From CAG-791 sp963655255 (GTDB lineage Bacteria; Bacillota; Clostridia; Lachnospirales; Lachnospiraceae): a stretch of DNA of 64,000 bases. A model generated the notes under the pieces. The model had not been told where the DNA came from, did not search any database, and worked only from the letters and a program-made list of their open reading frames with translations. The stretch covers positions 1-64,000 of the forward strand of contig CAVKEB010000010.1 in NCBI GenBank assembly GCA_963655255.1, given 5' to 3'. This document shows, in pieces, positions 33,686 to 40,456 of this stretch. The position numbers were made by a program, and so were the translations under genes. Numbering within the stretch: position 1 is the stretch's first letter; the number at the start of each line of letters is the position of its first letter.

Positions 33686-33918
33686 TGCTGTTTTCTCCTG
33701 TCAGGAGCGAGCACACTCCGTGTGCCTGCTCCCGCGTCGGAGGAAACCGCCTGCGCGGATTTCTCCTCGCGTACACTCGAACGTGACTGATGCCGCGTTC
33801 TCCTGTTTGGAGCCCACGCACAAAGCACGTGTGCTCCCGCATCGGAGAATTCACCTTCGTGAAATTCTCCGGCGCGACACTCGAAATTATCGAATGGCAT
33901 TTTCTGTTGTCAGGAGCG
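33667..33918 (+). repeat. Family B tandem repeats B3, B4 and a partial B5 between ilvN and pilT
   Basis: B3 (33667-33771) and B4 (33772-33875) are full units; B5 (33876-33918) keeps only the first module, in worn form. In B3 the first hairpin is GAAAACAGC-TGAT-GCTGTTTTC, with two paired changes against B1 (GAACACGGC/GCCGTGTTC). In B4 the third hairpin is TTCAC/GTGAA, a paired change against TTCGC/GCGAA of B2. B3 starts inside the ilvN reading frame and B5 ends 16 bp before pilT. Confidence 0.9.
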
Positions 33919-33934
33919 GAAGAAGGTACGAGCA

Positions 33935-35017
33935 ATGGAACTGGATCCTCAGCTGGAAAATCTGCTGGTCCGCGCCACACAAATGGGGGCTTCGGATCTG
34001 CATCTGACCGTCGGTATTCCGCCGGCGGTGCGTGTGAACAGCGAACTGATCATTCTGGAAGATGAACAAAGACTCCTTCCGGCGGACACCGAGCGTCTTT
34101 TGGCGGGAATCATGGACGAGGATCATTTCGCGACATTCCGGAAGAACGGGGAAGTGGATTTTGCATTCGGAATGGCGCGGACCGGACGCTTCCGTGTCAA
34201 CGTCTATCGGCAGCGCGGAACGATGTCGGCTGCGATCCGCATCATGAGCGGTGTCATTCCGAGACCGGAGGACCTGCTCATTCCGCAGTCCGTCATTGAT
34301 CTGACGCAGAAGCAGTCCGGTCTTGTTCTGGTTACGGGACCGACCGGCTCCGGCAAATCGACAACACTGGCCTCCCTGATCCAGCGGATCAACGAGACGA
34401 GACACTGCCATGTCCTGACGCTGGAGGATCCGATTGAATATCTGTACCGGCACGACAAGTCACTGGTGGACCAAAGAGAAATCGGACTGGATTCCGGAAG
34501 CTTCGCGGGAGCTCTTCGGGCGGCACTTCGCGAGGATCCGGATGTGATCCTGGTAGGAGAGATGCGGGATCTGGAGACCATCAGCACGGCGCTCACGGCA
34601 GCGGAGACGGGACACCTTGTTTTCTCAACGCTTCATACGCTGGGAGCGGCTTCCACGGTCAACCGCATCGTGGATGTTTTCCCGGAGGCCCAGAAGGATC
34701 AGATCCGGACGCAGCTTGCCATGGTTCTGGAGTCGGTGATCTCCCAGAGACTCCTTCCGAAAGCAGATCAGAACGGGCGGATCGCCTGCTTCGAGGTGAT
34801 GCACTGCAATACGGCGATCCGGAGCCTCATCCGCGACAACAAGGCCTTCCAGATTCAGGGAATCATTCAGACCGGAAGCCGATTCGGCATGATCACACTG
34901 GAGGATTCTCTGGTGGAGGCTTTCCGGCGGGGAGACATCACGGAGCAGACCGCACTGGAATACGCGCAGGATGCCAACGCGGTGAAAATGCGGCTCGGCG
35001 CCGGTCAGGCACGATAG
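33935..35017 (+). CDS. pilT: PilT-type type IV pilus retraction ATPase
   Basis: PilT/PilU ATPases depolymerise type IV pili. The 360-residue product begins LLVRATQMGASDLHLTVGIP, has Walker A GPTGSGKSTTLASLIQ (about 134-149), the Asp box LTLEDPIEYLYRHD, Walker B AALREDPDVILVGEMRDLET (AIRAEDP-like motif reads LREDP) and the His box TGHLVFSTLHTLGAASTVNR. No other pilus gene is in this window, and it is embedded between two ilvN-type genes. GAAGAAGG about 8 nt before the ATG is its ribosome site. Confidence 0.93.
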   Translation: MELDPQLENLLVRATQMGASDLHLTVGIPPAVRVNSELIILEDEQRLLPADTERLLAGIMDEDHFATFRKNGEVDFAFGMARTGRFRVNVYRQRGTMSAAIRIMSGVIPRPEDLLIPQSVIDLTQKQSGLVLVTGPTGSGKSTTLASLIQRINETRHCHVLTLEDPIEYLYRHDKSLVDQREIGLDSGSFAGALRAALREDPDVILVGEMRDLETISTALTAAETGHLVFSTLHTLGAASTVNRIVDVFPEAQKDQIRTQLAMVLESVISQRLLPKADQNGRIACFEVMHCNTAIRSLIRDNKAFQIQGIIQTGSRFGMITLEDSLVEAFRRGDITEQTALEYAQDANAVKMRLGAGQAR

Positions 35018-35063
35018 TTTTTTTGTATCGCGATACTTCTTTCTTTAACTTATAATATTCATA

Positions 35064-35092
35064 TTGCATTTTCAAAATGCGGGCGCTATAAT
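35064..35092 (+). promoter_or_regulatory. ilvN-ilvC promoter with palindrome over the -35 box
   Basis: TTGCAT (35064-35069) and a perfect TATAAT (35087-35092) are 17 bp apart. A perfect palindrome GCATTTT-C-AAAATGC (35066-35080) covers the -35 box. A second perfect palindrome GTATTATAATAC (35147-35158) and a TACC...GGTA pair lie further down. Such sites suggest a dedicated repressor or activator. The centre resembles, but is two bases shorter than, a CodY box. Confidence 0.65.
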
Positions 35093-35255
35093 CGGTTTCA
35101 ATTTACGGATCCATAGTGAAAAGATATGGAAGTACCAACAAAAAAGGTATTATAATACGGCATCGATCTGATACCGGCGGATTTTGCGGAAATTCATTGG
35201 ACATCGGGCGGGAATGCCGCAGGAATCTTTTTTCAGGGTCCGGGAGGACAAGGCA

Positions 35256-35783
35256 ATGCATAAAAAAGCGTTTCAGCTTCTGGTAGACAACACCTCCGGC
35301 GTGCTGTCCAGAATATCCGGACTGTTTTCCAGAAGAGGTTACAACATTGAATCCATCACCGCCGGTGTGACGGCAGATCCCAAGTATACGCGGATCACCA
35401 TCGTGGCGTCGGGAGATGATGACATTCTGGATCAGATTGAGAAGCAGGTTCGCAAGCTGGTGGACGTGCGGGAGATCAATGAGCTTCCGCCGGAGGAATC
35501 GGTTTACCGCGAGCTGGCCCTCATCAAGGTCCGGGTGGATGATGTCAAGCGTGAGAGCATCATTGCCATTACCAACATTTTCCGGGGCAGCATTGTCGAT
35601 GTGGCACCGGACTCCCTGATCATCGAGATCACCGGCAATCAGGGCAAAATCGATGCGTTCCTGCGTCTTCTCTCCGGATATGAGATTCTGGAGCTGGCAA
35701 GAACCGGAATTGCCGGCCTGTCCCGCGGAACGGACAAGGTGGTCTATCTGGATGAGAACGGCAACGTGATTCGTCCGCAGTAA
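35256..35783 (+). CDS. ilvN: Acetolactate synthase small (regulatory) subunit, second copy
   Basis: The 175-residue product is the more standard of the two copies: KAFQLLVDNTSGVLSRISGL then FSRRGYNIESITAGVTADP (complete ACT signature), and a C-terminal domain ending YEILELARTGIAGLSRG. I use the ATG at 35256 (MHKKAFQLL) because GGGAGGACAAGG precedes it and family members begin there. It has its own promoter and is 107 bp before ilvC. With two regulatory subunits and one visible catalytic subunit, one may serve a catalytic partner elsewhere. Confidence 0.95.
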   Translation: MHKKAFQLLVDNTSGVLSRISGLFSRRGYNIESITAGVTADPKYTRITIVASGDDDILDQIEKQVRKLVDVREINELPPEESVYRELALIKVRVDDVKRESIIAITNIFRGSIVDVAPDSLIIEITGNQGKIDAFLRLLSGYEILELARTGIAGLSRGTDKVVYLDENGNVIRPQ

Positions 35784-35890
35784 TTCTTGTATCCCATTCG
35801 AAACAGAGAGCGGCACTGTCGACGGCAGAGGCACCTCTGATCCGATGAAGATAAAACATACACATGTATTCTATATAGGAGGATATCAAA

Positions 35891-36910
35891 ATGGCAGAAG
35901 CAAGAATTTTTTACCAGGAAGATTGCAATCAGTCTCTTCTCGAAGGTAAGAAGATCTGCATTATCGGTTATGGTTCTCAGGGCCATGCACACGCACTGAA
36001 TCTGAAGGATTCCGGATGTGATGTCGTTGTTGGTCTGTACGAGGGCTCCAAGTCCAAGGCAAAGGCAGAGGCGCAGGGCCTTACGGTCCTTCCCACTGCT
36101 GAGGCAGTCAAGCAGTCCGACATCATCATGATCCTGATCAACGATGAGCTGCAGGCTGACATGTACAAGAAGGATGTCGCTCCCAACCTGAAGGCCGGCG
36201 ATATGCTGATGTTCGCACATGGCTTCAACATCAATTACAAGCTGATCGTTCCTCCGAAGGATGTCGATGTCACCATGATCGCTCCCAAGGCTCCCGGACA
36301 TACCGTTCGTTCCGAGTATGAGGCAGGCAAGGGAACTCCGATGCTGGTAGCAGTGGAGCAGGATGCGACCGGACACGCTCTGGATAAGGCACTGGCTTAC
36401 GGCGCAGCAATCGGCGGAGCACGTGCAGGTATCCTGGAGACCACCTTCAAGACCGAGACCGAGACCGACCTGTTCGGTGAGCAGGCAGTTCTGTGCGGCG
36501 GTGTCTGCGCTCTGATGCAGGCAGGCTTCGAGACTCTGTGCGAGGCTGGCTATGATCCGAGAAACGCATACTTCGAGTGCATCCACGAGATGAAGTTGAT
36601 CGTAGACCTGATCTATCAGTCCGGTTTCGCAGGAATGCGTTATTCCATCTCCAACACGGCTGAGTACGGCGATTATGTCACCGGCCCGAAGATCGTTACC
36701 CCTGAAGTGAAGAAGGCAATGAAGCAGGTTCTGTCCGACATTCAGGATGGCACCTTCGCATCCGAGTTCATCCAGGATATGAAGAACGGTCAGATCCACT
36801 TCCAGGCAATGAGAAAGAAAGCTGCGGCTCATCCGTCCGAGACGGTCGGCAAGGAAATCCGCAAGCTGTACAGCTGGAACAACGAGTCTGACATGCTGAT
36901 CAACAACTGA
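35891..36910 (+). CDS. ilvC: Ketol-acid reductoisomerase (class I)
   Basis: IlvC rearranges and reduces acetolactate or acetohydroxybutyrate. The 339-residue product has the Rossmann loop IGYGSQGHAHALNLKDSG, FAHGFNI, MIAPKAPGHTVRSEY, and the knotted C-terminal domain with ETDLFGEQAVLCGGV (metal ligands Asp and Glu) and EYGDYVTGP. The cofactor loop after beta-2 reads GLYEGSKSKAKAEAQG: the Arg found there in many NADPH enzymes (GLRxGSKS) is Tyr. Codon use is highly biased, which suggests very strong expression. AGGAGG lies 9 nt before the ATG. A structured family C region follows. Confidence 0.97.
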   Translation: MAEARIFYQEDCNQSLLEGKKICIIGYGSQGHAHALNLKDSGCDVVVGLYEGSKSKAKAEAQGLTVLPTAEAVKQSDIIMILINDELQADMYKKDVAPNLKAGDMLMFAHGFNINYKLIVPPKDVDVTMIAPKAPGHTVRSEYEAGKGTPMLVAVEQDATGHALDKALAYGAAIGGARAGILETTFKTETETDLFGEQAVLCGGVCALMQAGFETLCEAGYDPRNAYFECIHEMKLIVDLIYQSGFAGMRYSISNTAEYGDYVTGPKIVTPEVKKAMKQVLSDIQDGTFASEFIQDMKNGQIHFQAMRKKAAAHPSETVGKEIRKLYSWNNESDMLINN

Positions 36911-36916
36911 TTAAAA

Positions 36917-37189
36917 AAGTCGGCACCCCAGCCGACTGGACGTAATGCCAGACGGGAGCTCGCTCACGGCCTGGCTTACGGACAGGAGGCTGGGGCGGCC
37001 AAGGTGCGAAGCACCTCCGGCCGCCTGTCCCGAAAAACGCGAAGCGGTTTGAGGGAAAGGTGCCGACGAGAGTAGTGGGCATCATCTTCCCGAAAAACGC
37101 GAAGCGGTTTGAGGGAGGGTGCCGACGAAAGCGTTGGGCGCCATATTTCCGAAAAACGCGAAGCGGTTTGAGGGAAAGGTGCCGATGAA
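36917..37189 (+). repeat. Family C structured repeat region between ilvC and leuC
   Basis: The region opens with GTCGGCACC (36919-36927), which pairs with GGTGCCGAC at 37059-37067 and again at about 37119. Inside are CCCCAGCC/GGCTGGGG, GGACAGG/CCTGTCC, GGCGGCC/GGCCGCC and GGTGC-GAA-GCACC, giving one large branched fold. Three copies of a CCCGAAAAACGC-GAA-GCGGTTTGAGGG hairpin begin at about 37029, 37089 and 37149, a period of 59-60 bp, each followed by GGTGCCGA. The hairpin core is GCGAAGC. Confidence 0.88.
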
Positions 37190-37205
37190 GAAAATATGTT
37201 TATAG

Positions 37206-37242
37206 AAGGGGCAGAGGAGAGCATCTCCCCTGTCCCTTTTGA
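37206..37242 (+). terminator. Terminator-like hairpin 29 bp before leuC
   Basis: AAGGGGCAGAGGAGA, loop GCA, TCTCCCCTGTCCCTT forms a 15-position stem with one mismatch and one wobble and continues into TTTT. It is a credible intrinsic terminator. An in-frame ATG at 37196 would let a ribosome translate through it into leuC, so attenuation is possible. Confidence 0.65.
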
Positions 37243-37270
37243 TATCTTCGATACAATAAGGAGAATCCAG

Positions 37271-38530
37271 ATGGGAATGACAATGACACAGAAGATCCTT
37301 GCGCGCCGCGCAGGTCTTCCTTCGGTCAAGGCAGGGCAGCTGATTGAGGCGGATCTTGATCTTGTGCTCGGCAATGACATTACTGCTCCGGTTGCGATTA
37401 AGGAAATGAACCGCTTCCGGAAAGAAGGTGTGTTCAATAAGGACAAAATTGCGCTGGTTCCGGATCACTTTGTTCCGGCCAAGGACATCAAGTCGGCGGA
37501 GAACTGCAAGTGTGTCCGCGAATTTGCACACCGCAATAAGATCACCAATTATTTTGAAGTCGGACAGATGGGAATTGAGCACGCGCTCATTCCGGAACAG
37601 GGCCTTGTGGCACCCGGAGACGTGATCATCGGTGCGGACTCCCACACCTGCACCTACGGTGCACTCGGCGCCTTCTCCACCGGCGTCGGTTCCACGGATA
37701 TGGCTGCCGGCATGGCGACCGGAAAGGCATGGTTCAAGGTTCCGTCTGCCATTCAGTTCCATCTGACCGGAAAGCTTTCTCCCTGGGTCAGCGGCAAGGA
37801 TGTCATCCTTCATATCATCGGCATGATCGGTGTGGATGGAGCGCTTTACCAGTCGATGGAATTCACCGGCCCCGGCGTTGCCGAGCTGTCGATGGACGAC
37901 CGCTTTACCATCTCCAACATGGCGATTGAGGCGGGCGGCAAGAATGGCATTTTCCCGGTAGACGAGAAGACGCTTGCCTATGAGAAGGAGCACGGCGCAG
38001 CCGAAGGGCAGATTTTCGAGGCGGATCCCGATGCGGAATACGAGAAAACCTACGAGATCAACCTTTCGAAAATCAAGCCGACTGTTTCTTTCCCCCATCT
38101 TCCGGAGAATGCGAAGACCTTCGATGAGATTCCGGAGATCCGGATTGACCAGGTAGTCATCGGATCCTGCACCAACGGACGCATCAGCGACCTTCGCACG
38201 GCGGCGGCAATCCTGAAGGGACGCCATGTCGCGGAGGGCATGCGCTGCATCGTGATTCCGGCGACGAATCGGATTTATCTGAAGGCACTGGAAGAGGGGC
38301 TCATTGAGACCTTCATCAAGGCGGGAGCGGTTGTTTCCACACCGACCTGCGGACCGTGTCTTGGCGGCTACATGGGAATTCTGGCGGCCGGAGAGCGCTG
38401 CGTTTCCACGACCAACCGCAACTTTGTCGGCCGCATGGGCGACACGACCTCGGAGATCTACCTTGCAAGCCCGGCAACGGCGGCGGCATCGGCAATCGCG
38501 GGTGTCATCGCGGATCCTTGCAAATATTGA
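37271..38530 (+). CDS. leuC: 3-isopropylmalate dehydratase, large subunit
   Basis: LeuC with LeuD isomerises 2- to 3-isopropylmalate through a [4Fe-4S] cluster. The 419-residue product is the shorter archaeal/clostridial type: MTQKILARRAGLPSVKAGQL, GADSHTCTYGALGAFSTGVG, cluster cysteines in IGSCTNGRISDLR (about 300) and STPTCGPCLGGYMG (about 357-361). AAGGAG lies 8 nt before the ATG at 37271; ATGs at 37277 and 37283 are possible. An upstream in-frame ATG at 37196 adds residues coded by the terminator-like hairpin. LeuD follows after 12 bp. LeuA and leuB are not adjacent. Confidence 0.95.
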   Translation: MGMTMTQKILARRAGLPSVKAGQLIEADLDLVLGNDITAPVAIKEMNRFRKEGVFNKDKIALVPDHFVPAKDIKSAENCKCVREFAHRNKITNYFEVGQMGIEHALIPEQGLVAPGDVIIGADSHTCTYGALGAFSTGVGSTDMAAGMATGKAWFKVPSAIQFHLTGKLSPWVSGKDVILHIIGMIGVDGALYQSMEFTGPGVAELSMDDRFTISNMAIEAGGKNGIFPVDEKTLAYEKEHGAAEGQIFEADPDAEYEKTYEINLSKIKPTVSFPHLPENAKTFDEIPEIRIDQVVIGSCTNGRISDLRTAAAILKGRHVAEGMRCIVIPATNRIYLKALEEGLIETFIKAGAVVSTPTCGPCLGGYMGILAAGERCVSTTNRNFVGRMGDTTSEIYLASPATAAASAIAGVIADPCKY

Positions 38531-38542
38531 GGAGGGATAGGA

Positions 38543-39037
38543 ATGGAAGCAGCAAGAGGAACAGTATTCAGATTCGGTGACAACGTAGATACGGATGTCA
38601 TCATTCCCGCCCGGTATCTGGCAACCTCCGAGCCTTCGGAGCTTGCCGCACACTGCATGGAGGACATTGACAAGACCTTCATTCAGAAGGTGAAGAAGGG
38701 CGATATTATTGTCGCGGGACGCAACTTCGGCTGCGGATCTTCCCGTGAGCATGCGCCGATTGCCATCAAGGCGGCCGGTGTCTCCTGCGTCATCGCAGAG
38801 ACGTTCGCGCGGATTTTCTACCGCAATGCCATCAACATCGGACTTCCGATCATTGAGTGCCCGGAGGCGGCGAAGGAGATCCAGGCAGGAGAGACGGTGT
38901 CCATCAATTTTGACACCGGTGTCATCACGGACGAGACGACGGGTAAGACGTATCAGGGACAGGCGTTCCCTCCGTTCATGCAGGGCCTGATCGATGCGGG
39001 CGGACTGATCAACTACGTCAACAGCAAGGAAGCATAA
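38543..39037 (+). CDS. leuD: 3-isopropylmalate dehydratase, small subunit
   Basis: The 164-residue swivel-domain subunit pairs with LeuC just upstream. It has FGDNVDTDVIIPARYL, VAGRNFGCGSSREHAPIAIK (substrate-binding Gly-Cys-Gly-Ser-Ser-Arg) and ETFARIFYRNAINIGLPIIE, and the shorter length typical of the clostridial/archaeal type. GAGGAGGG precedes the ATG. A strong terminator follows the stop. Confidence 0.97.
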   Translation: MEAARGTVFRFGDNVDTDVIIPARYLATSEPSELAAHCMEDIDKTFIQKVKKGDIIVAGRNFGCGSSREHAPIAIKAAGVSCVIAETFARIFYRNAINIGLPIIECPEAAKEIQAGETVSINFDTGVITDETTGKTYQGQAFPPFMQGLIDAGGLINYVNSKEA

Positions 39038-39136
39038 ATCCATTACAATTCAGCGCATCGCGAGTTTCTGCAGGGGAATCCTTGATGCTGCCGGAAGGCA
39101 CGGAACGGCTGAAAATACAAAAACAGAGTAGTAAAA

Positions 39137-39176
39137 GGCAGGTTTTGCGGGAATAGCGCAAAACCTGCCTTGTTTT
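39137..39176. terminator. Strong terminator after leuD
   Basis: GGCAGGTTTTGCG pairs perfectly with CGCAAAACCTGCC over 13 bp with a 7-nt loop, then TTGTTTTT. AAAA before the stem on the other strand lets it also end the convergent regulator transcript. Confidence 0.92.
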
Positions 39177-39192
39177 TCACAGGATGATTCCA

Positions 39193-40116
39193 TTACGGTT
39201 TCTTTATCGGAGAATAGGCAATCTGTACATTGATATCCTGGTTGTAATTGCCGAAAGTCTTTCCAAAAAGAGTGAGGCCGCCGATGTGCGCTGCAGAATC
39301 CAGCACAGCAATTCTGAGCCGGAGGGAGCTCCTGCCGGTCAGATGAAAGGAATCAATCGTGACATCTGACTTGCGGTCTCCGTCAATAAAGGTTCCCTTC
39401 CGGTTGATCTGAAGCATTTTCAGAAGGCCGTACTGATTCCAGCCGGGGAACCACCAGTCGGGAGTAAGAAGCCCCCTCACCTCGCCGAAATCACCGGGGG
39501 ATGTCCAGGCGGCAATGTTCACGCCGTTCAGGAAAAAAGAGATGTCAGACGGCCAGTTTTCATTGATGCCGGGCGCTTCTGAAGAAATCTCCATCGAAAT
39601 ACAGATTTCATCAATCTGCTGGTCATAGGGAATGAGATTGGGAATCGCATATTCCACATAGCCTCTTGTGAACCATAGAATGTCCGCGCTGAAACGGTCG
39701 TTGTGAAAGAAATAGCGCCGATCATCCACTTCGCCGATCAGATGCTTTTCCGAGGCGAGACCGCAGGTCGGATAAACATCACAGTCACAGTAATGTCCGA
39801 TGGAAATAGAAGTGTTGTAGAGATTCTGCATTGGAACGTTGCGGCTTAGTTCAATCAGAATTTTATCCTGATTTACGGTGCAGATCTTCTGGCTGCCATG
39901 TATGCCCTGCTGGCTGGTAACGCGTATCAGACCGCATTCTTCCAGAAGTCGGATATGGCTGGTCAGTGCCCCGTTTGAAATGTCAAGCTTCTGTGCCAGC
40001 TCCTTCATATTGATGCCGCTGTTCTCCAGCAGGATATTCAGAATCCGGATGCGGACATCGGAACCGAGCGCCTTGAAAATATTCAGCCCATCTTCGAGTT
40101 GCGTAATATGCAGCAT
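39193..40116 (-). CDS. ArsR-type winged-helix regulator with large C-terminal domain, probable regulator of the arabinofuranosidases
   Basis: The first 80 residues are an ArsR-type HTH: IFKALGSDVRIRILNILLEN, then MKELAQKLDISNGALTSHIR and LLEECGLIRVTSQQG. The remaining 220 residues form a separate domain with CDCDVYPTCGL and aromatic-rich strands (WSPSD-like SPGDFGEVRGLLTPDWWFPG), which may sense a sugar; no metal-binding ArsR signature is seen. It is divergent from two GH51 genes across a 340-bp gap, and local regulators are usually divergent from their targets. The domain pairing is not one I can name precisely. Confidence 0.75.
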   Translation of the reverse strand: MLHITQLEDGLNIFKALGSDVRIRILNILLENSGINMKELAQKLDISNGALTSHIRLLEECGLIRVTSQQGIHGSQKICTVNQDKILIELSRNVPMQNLYNTSISIGHYCDCDVYPTCGLASEKHLIGEVDDRRYFFHNDRFSADILWFTRGYVEYAIPNLIPYDQQIDEICISMEISSEAPGINENWPSDISFFLNGVNIAAWTSPGDFGEVRGLLTPDWWFPGWNQYGLLKMLQINRKGTFIDGDRKSDVTIDSFHLTGRSSLRLRIAVLDSAAHIGGLTLFGKTFGNYNQDINVQIAYSPIKKP

Positions 40117-40166
40117 AACATCTCCCTTTGTCGGATCAGAATACCGGATCCATGATCCTCCTGACC

Positions 40167-40366
40167 AAACGAAAACATAAACGAAAAAGGTAAACTAACA
40201 GAAGAATTCTGCTTTTGCCCTCAAACTATAGCAGAGAACATGGACAAGAAACAAGATAAAGTGATGAGAAAATCCGTGAGGCTGCACATTTAGTTTAGAA
40301 ATAGCAAAAATAAAATGGAAAAATCAAAACGTAAATATTGACATCCCCGCAGGGCGATTATATATT
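40167..40366 (+). promoter_or_regulatory. abfA promoter and candidate regulator sites
   Basis: The forward promoter is TTGACA (40338-40343), 17 bp, TATATT (40361-40366), 91 bp before the first GH51 start. Upstream lie two direct copies of AAACGAAAA (40167-40175 and 40179-40187) and an inverted pair TAAACTAA (40191-40198) and TTAGTTTA (40290-40297). These could be sites of the divergent ArsR-type regulator. The gap holds no other gene. Confidence 0.6.
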
Positions 40367-40456
40367 GTGAACAGACAAGGGGAACAGAAATCGGAGTGTC
40401 TGTTCGGACAGAAAAACATGGCAGGGATATAGCAATACAAGGAGGGTACCACACAG

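Noticed and set aside
35066..35080. CodY binding box in the ilvN/ilvC promoter
   Set aside because: The palindrome has TTTTC directly followed by AAAA, two bases shorter than the AATTTTCWGAAAATT consensus, so half-site spacing does not fit.
37029..37189. Three evenly spaced repeats as a CRISPR array
   Set aside because: Period is right but the intervening sequences are related to each other, the repeat is a GAA-loop hairpin within a larger inverted repeat, and no cas gene is present.
37082..39043. Long open frame of about 650 codons on the minus strand across leuC and leuD
   Set aside because: It is antisense to two clearly conserved genes, has no family features, and arises from codon bias of the GC-rich genes. 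The same holds for long minus-strand frames at 5185-6984, 41998-43755 and 59949-61907.
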